Below are positions 12,601 through 24,499 of a stretch of DNA of 64,000 bases, piece by piece; position 1 is the first letter of the stretch, and each line of letters begins with the position of its first letter. The translations under genes and the position numbers were made by a program. Below the pieces are notes generated by a model. That model ran no database searches. It was not told the DNA's origin and saw only the letters and a list, made by a program, of their open reading frames with translations. The stretch is taken from NCBI GenBank assembly GCA_022432975.1, contig CM039505.1:19023716-19087715 (forward strand), given 5' to 3'. This DNA is from Begonia masoniana (Eukaryota; Streptophyta; Magnoliopsida; Cucurbitales; Begoniaceae).

Positions 12601-15600
12601 TGGTGTTTTAAAAGCATTGCATGTTGCTTCAAAATACCAGCTTGTTGATATTTTTACAAAAGCCATCCAACGCTATTTCATTCTTTGCTCAGCAAGATAG
12701 GAGTTTTCAATATTCACTCTCCATCTTGAGGGGAATATTGAGAATAGAGCTACATGTGCTGCTTACTTGTATTAGTAGTAGACTGCTTCCGAAAGCAAAC
12801 GGTCATGTATAAATATGAGAGAAATTCTCTCATTCCTTGAGCTAGCTTTTAGAGTGAGTTCTACCCTCTCACTTTTTTATCATGATATCAGAGCTAAATC
12901 TGTATGATGTAAGGACCGATTAAACACGCTAGACGTGAAAAAAAAAAATCTATCACGCTAGACGTGTGGGCGGGTGTTATCCACATTGACAGAACCAAAG
13001 CAAACGGTCCTGTATAAATATGAGGGACATTCCCTCACTCTTTGAACTAGCTTTTGGAGTGAGTTCTATATTTTCACTTTCTATCATGGTATCAGAACTA
13101 AATCTGTACGATGTGAGAACCGATTAAACACGCTAGATGTGAAGGAAAGAAAAACCTATCACGCAAGACGTGTGGGCGGGTGTTGTCCCATATCAACAAA
13201 ACCAAAGCAAACGATCCTGTATAAATATAAGGAGGATTCTCTTACTCCTTGAGCTAGCTTTTAGAGTGAGTTCTACCCTCTCACTTTCTATCAGTTAGTT
13301 TAATAAATCAGTTTCTTTCTGGTTCTGTTATTTTCATTTTATCTTCTTCCTTGTTCTATAAAAGAAAAAGCTTCTGTAATTCAGAACATAGAAAGAGATG
13401 AATAAAGCAGTTTCCATTTCTCATTCAGTTTGCAATAACAGGCACTAAACACAAACACACATCCAGTCCCTGACAAAGTTAGAAAAAGATCAATTATATA
13501 TGAAGAGCATTACCAATTAATAAGTAAATCAGTACCTGTGCGATATATGGATATGCCTCATCTACTATGGCAAAATCAGGGTTTCCCACTAGAGCTATTC
13601 CTTCCAACACCCCAATTGCCCTAATTATAAGAGCAAAATAAGGGGGGATCCTAAACGGGTAATCAAATGTTATCTGTGCCAAATCTGAAGCCAGTTCCTG
13701 GAAGTTGATATTTTTGGCTCCTCCCCCTTCAAGAGCCTGATCAAAAACCTTTGCCAGAACAGGTAAGATAGGTTCCAAGTTCACACCATCTGGGATAAAT
13801 CCAAGTTTAACGAAGTCCTTCACTATAGCAGCATAGTCTCGATGAATGAGATGTGCAATTGCTTCAATCATTCCATACTTCTGATCATCAGTTAATTTTG
13901 TGACCAAACCTATTAAGCAAATATAGTTTTAAATGATTCAATCATAGCTTACAGCCTACATGAAAGAAGAAACTGATTTACATTTCAAAATAAGCTAGAA
14001 TGAATTGGAAAAAAACATGCATAATATTTTCCTCTCCAGACAGAACTTTGTTTCCTGGACTGAGCTACAGCTACCTGATTCCAAATATTTAGTTGAAAAA
14101 TATAACATATAATCTACAGCTATACTTACAAAACATATCATTTTTTTCTTAGCTAAAATATTTTTCAAGTTCTTTCACAAGAATCTAATTCTACGAGTTC
14201 TACTTTACACACAGCAGGAAAATTATCATGTATTAGATGGAACAACAAATACAACATAAAAGCCAATGACCTAATCAAAATAAGAGGCCTTCGCGGTAGT
14301 TCGGATAAGATCCCACCAGTTATCATCTTGAAATGATTACACCGACTTTGATGTTAGATTTTTGTTTTATTTATTTTTAACTAGAACATAACAACACTAT
14401 GCTAACGGCAAGCTTAGACAAATAAATTGAAGAAAAGTCACTATGATGAATTAGAATTTCACAATATTACCAAATGCCACTGAAAATGCATAGCAGTCGA
14501 AAAGGGAAAAATAAAAAGAAGAACAACAAGAGACAATATATGAAAAATTTAATATGAATCCAGCCAATAAAGGCATTAGTCCGTGTTCTAGACCACCAGC
14601 AATGTAAAAAAGATAAACAATCATGAAATGACATTTATAAAAATTAGCAAAATGTCTATGATGCTCACATATACAAGAAATCTCTCAATAACGTGCAAAT
14701 AAGACCAAGAGACATAAAATAAAATCTAATCATCAATTGTATATGAACAAAGTAAATCAGACTACAGAAATCAAACAAAACACATCTAGGAACAATGGTA
14801 TCAAAACGTTATTTAAATGCCACAAAATCATGGATATGAATCTCTCAACATTATAATCAAATAATATGTTACCAAAGTCAAGTATGGCTAGTTTTCCATC
14901 TGGAGTACGGATCATATTTCCAGGATGAGGGTCTGCGTGAAAAAACCCAGTATCGAGCAACTGTAAGCATGAAAGACAATTGGTTAGGCAGCTGTTAGGT
15001 ATCCACACAAGAAAACACAAACTCTCAAAAGAGGATTTTCCACACCACTATGTCCTCCACATAATAAACTCTTTCCTACCCCTTTCCCTTGCATAATCCA
15101 CTCATCAACCTATTAACTTCCTAAACACAACTCCATAATCCAATTTTAACTGATAAAACACAATTATAGAACAGTGACAAGCTTCTGGAAACCGCCCCAG
15201 CGCCAACGCTACGGTGCTCGTATTTGATCCGCAGCACAGAGAGTTAGCATTGTAGCACTACATCACCCAAATGTTGTGCACTGCACAATGAGTCAGCGCT
15301 GGAGCGCTGAAGAAGCAGCGAACTGCGCTGTCCTTCTGTTCCAGCGATGTAGTGTTGACATTCCAACACTGGAGCACTAAAGAAGCAGCGCTACAGCACT
15401 GTCCCTTCTGGTTCCAGTGTTGGCTCCAGCACGGGTACTGTATCCTCTTTCCCCTGTTCTGACATTTGCAATTCCTTCCATCTTTTTCCACCACTTAAAC
15501 TTTTTCTTCTTCTTCCATATGATAATTTAATTGGAGGCATATCAACAACTTGATAAATCAAGTAGGAATTCATCAAAGACAAGAGGGCTATTATTACCTT

Positions 15601-18600
15601 AATAAGCCTAGTTAATGTAGCAGTTTAACATATTGAATGACATTTTTTTGGTAAAGGAGATAACAAGAAAGAAAATATACTATGCCAATCATGTATCACA
15701 AAAAAATATCAAAGAGATGCGGATTATGTAGTCAGCAAAAGAAATTGTTAAAAGGGACTACCTTTTTCATATGACAAAATTAAAACAAATTGTATTCATC
15801 CCATATAATTTGAAGTAATAAGTATTTTGAAGCAAAGACTCCTAATGACTTCATACTCCCACAAGTCAGGCAGTAGAATTACTAAGGACATGTTTGTTTT
15901 CTAATATAATCAAGGCATAGAACAACTTGGAGAGACCTGGCACGCGAAAGATGCCATAGCCTGGTCGGCATGCCAAGAAGACTCACAAAATAGATGCTCG
16001 TAAATGCAAAAGTTTATGTTTCAGAGTGGTGCCAAGAAACTCAATTTTCACAACAGTGACATAAATCAAAGGGCATTATATCTTGCTTTCCTCGATGGAC
16101 CAGACCATCTTCATTTATCTTATTTACCTGCTTCAAATAGCATATGACTCCAACATTAACAAGTTCTCCTACATCACTCTCTGTACTTTGTGACAGCTTT
16201 TCTCCATCTATCCATTGAGTAGTAAGAACCTTCCTCGAAGTATATTTGTTGTAAGTTCTTGGCACCACAACCTAAAAGCATAAATAACAAATGAGCAAGT
16301 ACATACATCACATATGGTTTTTAAAATTTACTATCATATCTTATTAAGAGAGAGGTTTGGTTCATCACCCTTCCAAAACTCTAAATGCCCCATCCTAGCA
16401 CAAAAAAAGAATCAAAATAAAATAGAAAAACTCAATATACTGCTGATAACTCTTTTTAAGTTTTAAAAATCATCTTAACCCTAATGTTGAAAGGAAATAA
16501 CATATTGAGACAGCAGCCACTGACACTTTTAAAGATTGCAATAGCACAGGCATTGCCATCTTTAGAGGGCATGCTTGATGAAACTCTAAAGCAGAAGGAA
16601 AATGCGTAACTTTCAAGAACTTCATTAGTAAATGTCAGCCTATTATTGTGGAGGCATAATGATTCATAATATACTTAAATGATATTGCATGAAGTACAGT
16701 AAATGGCTCACCTTGAAGTCGCCTACTTCTAGATAGACTATTAACTAAAGTTCAAGTACATGACATTCCAAACCTGATTTATATAATTCTCTAGAATTTA
16801 TAACCTATCACTTTCGGTAGAATTAGAGAATCATGGGAAATAAAGTATCAGACGCACCTGTGGAAGGTCCTTCTTCATCATATCAGCAAAAAGAGTTCCG
16901 TTTTCACCCTCATTAACATAGTCAAGCTCCTCAAAAAAACGAGCTGCCCACTCATCAACCAATCCAACCACATCTATAGAGATCTGCAAATGTGAAGGAA
17001 AAGCAAAAAAGAATATCATTTCTACCACAAGATTAACCCATCAAAGCTTAAGAGAATACTAGAAAAAACAAGTCAATATCCTGCATCATATCGAGAGCAT
17101 TACCTGAGGAAATTTCCGAAAAAACAAGCCCAAATTCCGTATAATATACAAATCGATTGTCACTGTCTCCAAAACAAAAGGCCTCTGGACTTTAACGGCC
17201 ACAAGATCTCCATTTTCTATCAAACGACCCTTATATACCTGACCCAAAGATGCTGCCACACATTTGTAAAAGGATAAATACCTTGAGTAGATAGAACTTC
17301 AGAAGGAAAAACTGAAAAATTGTCAATATCGTGTATTATAGAGTGTTAAAAATACGAGGGTACCAGCAGCAATTGGAGAAGGAGAAAGTTCAGAATACAT
17401 ATTTTGCCATGGCTGACCAAGTTCCTCCTTAATGAGAGCCATTGCTACATCATCTGGAAATGAAGGCACCTTGAGAGATTAAAAAATAAAAATAAAACAA
17501 GCCATTAGTAGAGCTCTGTCACTGACTGGTTTAACCCAGCTGGAAATAAACACTTTTGAAGCAGGAGTATACAATTTATATACAGGAGTAATTTGACAAA
17601 TAAACATAACCACTTTGTTATCTGATTATGAATGGGCAATCTGTTCGCAGAGCCGAAAAAAATTCACGTCCAACAAGTTTTACTCTTGAAGATCAGCTAG
17701 TACAAAGACAACTAGCAAATCATGAGTATAAATTGACATCTGATTGACTAGTTGAGGGAAGATAATTGTTGAAATAACTACCACAGGCCCAATGAGCAAG
17801 CAACTGGATTTAATCATATAGTTCAAAATTTCGTACTTTATAGAGAATTAGTTATTTCAAGCATGTCAGCATTACCTTTTTCCATGTAGAAAGATCCGTA
17901 TATATAACTATAGTCCAGGATGACACTAGATTTGGACCTCATCACTCTCAGATTCTCTTGAAATAATTTTGTGTGTGATAAGCATTAAGTTTCAGTTTTT
18001 AATTTTTATATTGTAGTGGTTACCATATTCTCTCTCTTTCTTATTTTCCTTATTACAAATAAAATAATAATACAAAGCTGTTTTTATCTTCAGTTTTTTT
18101 AAGAAGAAAGAGAACATTGTATACCTTGTCGCATAGCTTTTGCAATTCAATCATTGCAGCAGGTGACAGTATATCAGGTCGAATGCTCAATGCTTGCCCG
18201 AGTTTAATATATGCTGGACCCAAAGAGGTCACAATTTCCCTTAATTCAATTGCCCTAGCAACTTCGTTCTGAAACAAAAGTTCAAATAAAATAATAAGAA
18301 GGAATTGAAGTGTCTTAGGTCAAAATTTGCACGGGTAAAGACTCGCTCATAATTTTCAACATTTAGTAATCTATAGATCCCACATTCTATATGACTAATT
18401 TAAGTATAAATGAGGAAACACTTGTAATTTTTGTTAATATCTAAACACATTTTACTATTCCAACAAAAATTAACTTCAAAAACTGACCCATCAAATTGTA
18501 GGAGTCACCCTCATCGAACAAAACAGTATATTAATTTTGCTCTAGCGGTGTGCTGGGCCAGGTAGTGTAACAGAATGCGGTACATTCATCAATGAAAATT

Positions 18601-20559
18601 AAAAGCAATAATTCAAAGTTCATAGATCAATATTAAACATGATCATGTTTCTAATTAGATGTCCCACTAATGAATTAATAAAATAGATGTCATAGAATAG
18701 CAGGAAAATTCATCAATTAAATTGCAAACTGATGCCAAAAATGTTGACCAACAACAAATTCTAACAAAAAATTCAACTGGAAGAAAAGATCATTTAAAAA
18801 GACTTACAGGACAACAGTAGATTAAAGTTACCTCTTTGACTTTTTTGTTGATTATATCCCAGGCAAGGCGTGAAAGAAAGCCACCAGCCACTGAAAGTAG
18901 CTGAACAATACGGGTTGCAACAGCACGTGGTCTTTTCCCCCAATATGCAGAGATGCTGGTTGGATCGTACACCAAAGGCAAAAACTCACTGCTTTCATCT
19001 ACCTGAAGAACATTGGAAATCTGATCGGGAAAGTTTCTGTAATAGAAATTTCCAACCTCATGGAAAACCATGGTTGCTTTTCTTTAGAATGACAAGGGCA
19101 AAGCCCAAACTAAAAATGACTAGGAAAAATCTCTTGACTTTGTAACAATACTGTTTTATATAATATTTCAGATTACTACGTGATATATTGACATGCAAGA
19201 GCATTCAAAAACATAGACTATAATTTGACAGTACAACACAGGTTTTTCTATGTTTAAAATCTAAGATTCTTTTACAATGTAGCTTTGAAGACAATTTACG
19301 CGCTTCATTCCACAGTACTGGAGCAATAAGAAGTGAACTTACATATCCTCTGTCAATTTAATTTCACGAGTATCAAGTACACATACCTCGACCAGGCGCA
19401 GCTCAACATCATCCTCTGCAAAAAGTGAATCACTTAAATTTTGCCCCCGTAGACCCCTCATGAGTATTGCCAACTCTTCATTTTCTTCCATTTGTGCCCT
19501 GACTTTTTTAATTTCCTTTGAAACGTCTCCAATTCTCTGTCATTTCGGTGTCAACAAAGCATTGAGAAGACAAAAAGATTAATAAGGAAGAAAATAAAAA
19601 GTCAGAATATAAGATGTAACATTTCAAATAATTATAAATAAATTGTCCTATGACATTCGTAAGTGAACTGCACGGAAACCAGAGAATTGCAAGAACAAAA
19701 ATTAACAAAATTTTAAAAGTTCTCCATAAGCCCTAAAATATTCGGAGAGTTGACGGATTAAAAAACCTATTCGGGTAATGAACATATGCCAAAAACAAAA
19801 AAAAAAAACAAAAGATTTGCAATAGAAAGAATGCAACAAATAGAAAGAGAGAAATTGGATTCAGAGAATAATTCTTTCTGTATATTAACGTGGACATAGA
19901 GAATGATTATGTGCAGAATATTTCTATATCAAATCCTAACTGAATTGTACATGTGCTTTTATATAAGTGGACAGTGTGTGTGATTACAGAAACAGTGCTG
20001 ATGTGTGACGAGGTAGAGAGTGACGTGTAGCTCATTACTAATTGTCCTCCGAGCTAGCACGCTGAAATTCGATTTTCATTTACTGGAGTGAATTAATTAA
20101 GATAAGAACTTCAGACTAATAGTAAAAAAAACTTGATTCACATCTGGAGACGGGAATTGACTTGAAAATGATTCCAGAATTCAAGATACTTATGTGGGAA
20201 AGTAATTTCAATTCATGAAACAAACGCAAGAACCGAAGATCAACTTGAATTCATGTCCAAGTCGGAAATCGAAAACAAAAATAATGAAGATAAATATTCG
20301 AGTATAATCATGAATTAACCGTAGAAGCTCCGTTGACTGCTTTGTAAGGAGTAGGAGATCTCGAAGAACCATTAACGGTGGCAGGTGAAGAATATTTCAA
20401 CGACTCAGTCGATGTGGGTTTAGGCTCGGTGGCAACAGCTACCACCAAATTGGGACGTCTACGAAGGAGGGGAAGTGTTCCAAGGAAGGAATGGCGAGAG
20501 GAAAAGATGAGGCGGCGAGGCTCGATTCCGCGGGAGACCAGCTGGGGTGATGCTTCCAT
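6622..20559 (-). CDS. ABC1K3: ABC1 atypical kinase, chloroplast/plastoglobule (ABC1K3-like), 13 exons
   Basis: Exons (minus, in order): 20559-20320, 19536-19387, 19002-18832, 18268-18125, 17469-17364, 17252-17104, 16983-16858, 16271-16128, 14960-14873, 13909-13536, 7695-7372, 7070-6840, 6756-6622. They join in frame to 793 aa with GT-AG introns. The first ~60 residues are rich in S/R/P and poor in acid, as in a plastid transit peptide. ABC1-family hallmarks are present: KxGQ (K209-Q212), alanine-rich loop AAAS (269-272), VAVK lysine (K291), HADPHPGN (418-425) and DFG (438-440). Known relatives are atypical kinases on plastoglobules that control tocopherol cyclase and prenylquinone/chlorophyll metabolism. 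The long C-terminal tail ending RIIRDAIL fits the ABC1K3 subgroup; the exact paralogue is less certain than the family. Intron 10 (7696-13535) is swollen by a Copia insertion, yet the exons show no lesion. Confidence 0.88.
8130..8134. repeat. Left target-site duplication of intronic Copia
   Basis: ACAGG directly before the 5' LTR; the same five bases follow the 3' LTR at 13438-13442. Confidence 0.75.
8135..8345 (+). repeat. 5' LTR of intronic Copia
   Basis: Runs from TGTTGAGAATAG to TTTGCAATA. It contains a TTCTATAAAAGG TATA-type box near 8262. It matches 12736-12790 and about 13291-13437, the two parts of the interrupted 3' LTR. Confidence 0.8.
8470..12714 (+). pseudogene. Copia gag-pol pseudogene (intronic element)
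   Basis: Recognisable parts follow the Copia order: a gag core (8690-9030), zinc knuckle [14 protein letters not shown] (about 9209-9253), protease (about 9540), integrase zinc region WHKRLGHP (about 9919), integrase core HCDVWGPF (10084) to NNGSEF, reverse transcriptase [11 protein letters not shown] (from about 11212) with [14 protein letters not shown], and an RNase H tail ending VDIFTKAI. Frameshifts and stops occur throughout. Catalytic sites are hit too: protease DSGAT reads DTEAT, an integrase aspartate in RTDNGSEF reads N, and the RT YVDD reads YVDN. Nothing here can be active. Confidence 0.85.
12268..12488. mobile_element. Nested solo LTR (221 bp) in Copia RNase H region
   Basis: Starts TGATA and ends TATCA (perfect 5-bp inverted ends) and is flanked on both sides by TTCTC (12263-12267, 12489-12493). 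Removing it together with one TTCTC restores the conserved reading VLFCDNK of the Copia RNase H. It contains GAAGTTAG repeats (about 12285-12342) and a GTATAAATAAG box. It could be a solo LTR or a TRIM-type short element. Confidence 0.85.
12728..12735 (+). promoter_or_regulatory. Polypurine tract of intronic Copia
   Basis: GAGGGGAA lies immediately before the 3' LTR, where plus-strand DNA synthesis is primed in LTR retrotransposons. Confidence 0.7.
12736..13437 (+). repeat. 3' LTR of intronic Copia, interrupted
   Basis: Matches the 5' LTR up to about 12790 and again from about 13291 to 13437. The terminal TG has become TA. About 500 bp of tandem repeats replaces roughly 15 bp of LTR in the middle. 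Confidence 0.8.
12792..13291 (+). repeat. Tandem repeat of an LTR-end/primer-site/leader unit
   Basis: Units start AAAGCAAACG at 12792, 12997 and 13204 (205 and 207 bp; the third is cut at about 91 bp). Each full unit runs from a TATA-type box (TGTATAAATAT) through TAGCTTTTAGAGTGAGTTC and TCACTTTCTATCA to a primer-site-like TGGTATCAGA(G/A)C (about 12883 and 13087), then a leader with twice-repeated CACGCTAGACGTG. This is the R-U5-PBS-leader of a different Copia family, in tandem and without any coding region. Confidence 0.75.
14040..14840. other. Part of intron 9 of the ABC1K gene
   Basis: AT-rich intronic sequence between exons at 13909 and 14873; nothing else recognised. Confidence 0.5.
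15180..15450. repeat. Degenerate GC-rich repeat in intron 8 of the ABC1K gene
   Basis: The block repeats AGCGCTGGAGCGCTGAAGAA, GCAGCG and CTGTCC(C)TTCTG(G)TTCCAG words at a spacing of about 75-80 bp. It is much richer in G+C than the intron around it. It has no coding sense in the host frame and looks like a transposed fragment or minisatellite. Confidence 0.5.
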
Positions 20560-21274
20560 GGCGAAACAGAACGCCCTCTCACGGAAAGAAGAGAGAGGGG
20601 AGAGCAGAAGTGAGGGAATGGAAAGTAAATAGTATACGACGACTGACGAGAAAGGAAACGTTCAAGATGGACAGCAGGAGGAAAGGAAAGCCTGGTTGAT
20701 GTAAGGACACGTGGCATCGTTCAGCGCAAAGGGAAGGGTGTTTTGTTCTTTTTTGTTGTCATTTTTATGAACCGTTGGTCATTTTTGGAATAATAATAAA
20801 TATGAGGAGTGTCAATTTTAAGTCCAAAAATCCATTTTAATTTTCTGAAATAAACATCATCCTCTATTTTGTTTTTAATTAAAAAGGGTTTTTGTAAAGA
20901 ATCGAACCCCAACTAAGTGTTTGAAAATAGTGAAAGAGGAATAAACCAAACATTAAGGCATATCTTTTAATACACTTAAGTTTAGTTTTTAATAGTTGCA
21001 AAAACAGAGTGTAAAATTTAACATTCGTACATTTCTCGCAGCACAAAGAACACCTAGGAGCATAGAATATTGATCTTAAGTGAAGTAACTATACAGCAAT
21101 TAAAAAACAAAGTATCCCCTACGTCCTGAATGACTATCAGAAACAGATAGATGGGCGTAACCTAAGAGATATCCCAAGAATAAAAAGAACCAAATAATTT
21201 AAGAATGGATGACAATTTAATACAAAGAGTTTGCCGGCGTGTGGTATAACAGAAAAGTTAAAAGGAATGAGATT
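20560..21274. other. Spacer between VAMP 3' end and ABC1K 5' end
   Basis: Both flanking genes are on the minus strand. The part next to 20560 would hold the ABC1K 5' UTR and promoter; the part next to 21274 would hold the VAMP 3' UTR. No other gene is seen. Confidence 0.5.
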
Positions 21275-23594
21275 TTAACAGTTGAATCCATGGCAAACAG
21301 ACATAATAATTATAAGAATCAACGCAATAATTATACCCAAAACAACCAACTTTATCTTCATATTCTGGATCCACATCTTCCGCCTCATTTTAGTTCCCTG
21401 GGTCCTGAAATCCTGTGCCTGAAACAGATATGAATTAAAATATCAAGTTCCATTCCAACCAACTCACGCAAAGAAGGCGAACAAAACAGTAAACCAAACA
21501 AAGCAGCTCCGCATCCAGCATCCACAAGGATACTAAAAAATTATATAATCTTATTCCCCTGGATGTAAGCAACTAAAAAGTAACTAGGTAAAGCGAACAA
21601 AAATGAGTGTGAATGCAGAGTGTAATTAAATTGAAACTCTAAAATAGAAGATTACACCCAGTAGGGAATCACCCCTTTCATCTGCACCCCAATCCCCTAC
21701 CCCACCCCACCCCACCAGACACACACAAGAAATATCCTGTTTCTATTGATGAGTGCTGAGGCAGAGACCAAGGCAAATAAAAACGAGATGTGTATCTGCA
21801 ATTATTGTCCCAACCTGTGAATGGAGATTCTCCGTCTTATCAACCAACAACTCAATCTTCTCACCACGATCCAGAACCTGTATTACAGGTGGAAAAACTA
21901 TTTAATTTAACAAACTTTTTCAACACACGTTTTCAAAAAAATTTAAATATAACCACACTTCAGAAAATAATATCATCACTGAAGATTATAAGAAATACTA
22001 TTATTGTATAAATAACAATATGAGTGCTATTAGGGAATCAATACAAGGTCTAAATACTATTATTATACTAAAAATCAAGCAACTCATAGTTAACTCCATT
22101 TTCAAAAATAATATCATCTCAAAAAAACTCTAATTGATGGACGCCATTCCATTAGTCTCTAAATGTATCAAGACGTGTCATTTCTTTTGCTAATTCTTTT
22201 ACTACATTTCTTACATTCAATTTTAACATAACCATTCCATTTTCCTTCTTATAAAGAGCACACAATATTCAGAAGGTAAACACCAGCCAATCAAACATAG
22301 GCCGAAATTTAAGTATTATTTTATACGCGACTTTTGATAGCAGAGGCATCATAAATGTCATATGTGAGAAGCAACTTTACGATTTAGATACCAAATACAT
22401 ATTCAGCACACGTCTAAATTTAATTTATATTCTTGTAGAACTTACAGGTCCAAACAATCAAGGAAAAAAAACAAATACATTTCCTAACCTTCTCAATGTT
22501 TTCCATCATAACACCTTTGACTTCAGAGACCTGAGCTTTTACTTTGGCAAGTTTGTTGATCTCCTCAGGATGATCTACACAGTATTGCATTTGCTCCTTC
22601 AATTTGGGACTACAATATTAACCTAAGTCAACAGATTTCATTTGAGAACCAAAACAACAGATTTCTGTAACTACAAAAATATGATACCCAAATTCTTTTT
22701 TCAAACTGTTAGCAACAGCAGTTGCAGCTTTGCCACCACCATATCTCTTGTTGAAATCTTCCTTTATTCGATCAAGAAAGGCGAGAGGAATTTGTCTGCC
22801 AGCAGGTTCTACTGCAACCACACAAAAAGCTGCAAAAAACCAAATGTGAAGAGGCAGAGTATGAAAATATCATCTAGTGAGGATTACGAAAGAACACATG
22901 GCATTTAACTAAAGTAAAATACTAGCAAATAATTGTTATGTAATTTAGTGTTGCTAGAAGAATAACTAAAACATTAACCCACACTCTCTATCTACGCATG
23001 TCAGCTAACAAATTAGGAGTTAGGACATTAAAGCTGAGAAGCTATAGCCGTGATATCGACAATTTCTTCAATTATCTAAAAACTTATGTCTCCGCAACAG
23101 GACCACTAATGATAATATGAAATCATGGATGTCACAATAGCTTCTTATGAAACAGGATCAGATCAATTAAAATTCTCACAGACTACAAAAAGAACCGGCC
23201 GTATGAACACGTACATTAACAATATCCCATGAATCATTAACAGATCTATGCATTTAATACTTAAAATGATATCCAACAATATAAAACAAACAGATCCCAT
23301 AAGTAAACGTAAGCCACCAAAATGAACGAATTCACGCACCAGAATCAACAATGTAAAACAGAAACAAACATTACAAACGAAAAACTTGAAGAAATGAGAC
23401 ATACTAAAGCCATTTTCGACGAGGTAATTGAAGGTGTGACCGTCACAATTGTAGGTGAACTTGTTATTTGAAGCGGGAAGCTTTTGAAGGCATTGAGAGG
23501 CAATGGTGGTGAAATTTCCGGAGAACTCGGTGAAGTCGGCGAGGATCACCGTACCTCGAGCCACAAAACTATAAATCAGAGTCTGTTGGCCCAT
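21275..23594 (-). CDS. VAMP721: R-SNARE, VAMP72 family (VAMP721/722-like), 5 exons
   Basis: Exons (minus): 23594-23405, 22829-22688, 22609-22489, 21877-21815, 21418-21275, all with GT-AG junctions, joining in frame to 219 aa, the usual length of plant VAMP721/722. Residues 1 to about 110 form the longin domain (start [14 protein letters not shown], later NGF and CVVAVE). The R-SNARE motif covers roughly 127-187 with the zero-layer arginine R155 in [16 protein letters not shown] single C-terminal membrane anchor ([15 protein letters not shown]) is followed by a short tail ending HGFNC. Family members sit on secretory vesicles and the trans-Golgi network and pair with plasma-membrane SYP1-type syntaxins for exocytosis, cell-plate formation and defence secretion. 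VAMP721 and 722 cannot be told apart here. A young Copia lies about 660 bp upstream of the start codon. Confidence 0.92.
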
Positions 23595-24244
23595 TTCTCA
23601 GACGAACCCTAACCCTGAATCAGAGAGCGAACGAGAAAGAAAGAGAAATGGCGCAAATTACTGGGTGGTCAGTTATAGATTCAGGCGGTTTGTTCTGTAA
23701 TTTTGGCACGGATCGTACGCATTTTCATTAAATTATTTAATTACTTTTTTTAGCTTTCTAAAGCGTCATTAATACAAAAGGGTTGGTTGGCCAAACCATC
23801 GCCCTCAAAATCTAACATTTATTGTAATTCCAACGTCAAATTCATATTTTGAAGTGGTTGGTTTTAAAAAAAAAATTGCTTTCGATTCTCTAATTGTATG
23901 TAAACTTATAGTCATTTTAACAAAAACCATGATTTTTCAGTAATAAAACGTTTATAATTTGGACAAATAATCATTATTATGGAAGAAAAATGATTGATTA
24001 AGACGTGATCAGGTGGGGTTGTGTTGGTTAAGCAGAGCTAAGAATGTACAGTCATTGACGTCAGAACAGTTCTCTCCGGTGGTTCATCATGTAATCAGAC
24101 GAGGAAGAGTTACAGTTCGGCAATTTTGGGTATTGCACGAAATGGGGAAGATGGTCGGGCCATTGTGTGCTGTGCGTCGAAGAATGTTTATGAGAAATGG
24201 CGATTCATCTCTGGGGGAAATTGTTGTCGTGGAAGATGACCATC
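23595..24244 (-). promoter_or_regulatory. Presumed VAMP 5' UTR and promoter region
   Basis: This stretch lies directly upstream of the VAMP start codon. No distinct TATA box is assigned. A short minus-strand reading frame that continues beyond the Copia element enters at its far end (see 24150-29326). Confidence 0.35.
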
Positions 24245-24249
24245 CTCCG
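24245..24249. repeat. Left target-site duplication of young Copia
   Basis: CTCCG; the same five bases follow the element at 29117-29121. Confidence 0.85.
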
Positions 24250-24486
24250 CGTTAGGATTTCACGGTAGAGATGGCCGGAGATGAAGACCAGCGAGAGAAA
24301 AGAAGAGAAGGACGAAGAGAGATGGCTGCAGCAGAAAAATGATGATTCGTATTGTGTGTTTTCCCAAGTAAAGATTACAAATATACAAGTAACAATAAAT
24401 GAATGACAAGACAATAGCAGCTGTAACCAAACTAAACTAAGCTAACTAACTAGAAGTGAATAGTGAAAAGTACGCATAAGCTAATA
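24250..24486 (-). repeat. 3' LTR of young Copia
   Basis: 237 bp, identical to 28880-29116; preceded on the minus strand by the PPT. Confidence 0.93.
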
Positions 24487-24499
24487 GCCCCCCTCAAGA

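Larger units (their letters stand above)
8135..13437 (+). mobile_element. Dead Ty1/Copia retrotransposon inside intron 10 of the ABC1K gene
   Basis: The element is bounded by LTRs and by the 5-bp duplication ACAGG (8130-8134, 13438-13442). In order it has a 5' LTR (8135-8345), a primer site TGGTATTGGAGC at 8346-8357 (two bases off the usual tRNA-Met match), broken gag-pol, a PPT GAGGGGAA (12728-12735) and a 3' LTR (from 12736). It lies antisense to the host gene. It carries two later insertions: a solo LTR at 12268-12488 and a tandem-repeat block at 12792-13291. Several point differences between the LTRs mark an old insertion. Confidence 0.85.

Noticed and set aside
24013..24255. 80-codon plus-strand frame next to the young Copia
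   Set aside because: No recognisable motif, ends inside the LTR, and lies in the presumed VAMP promoter region.
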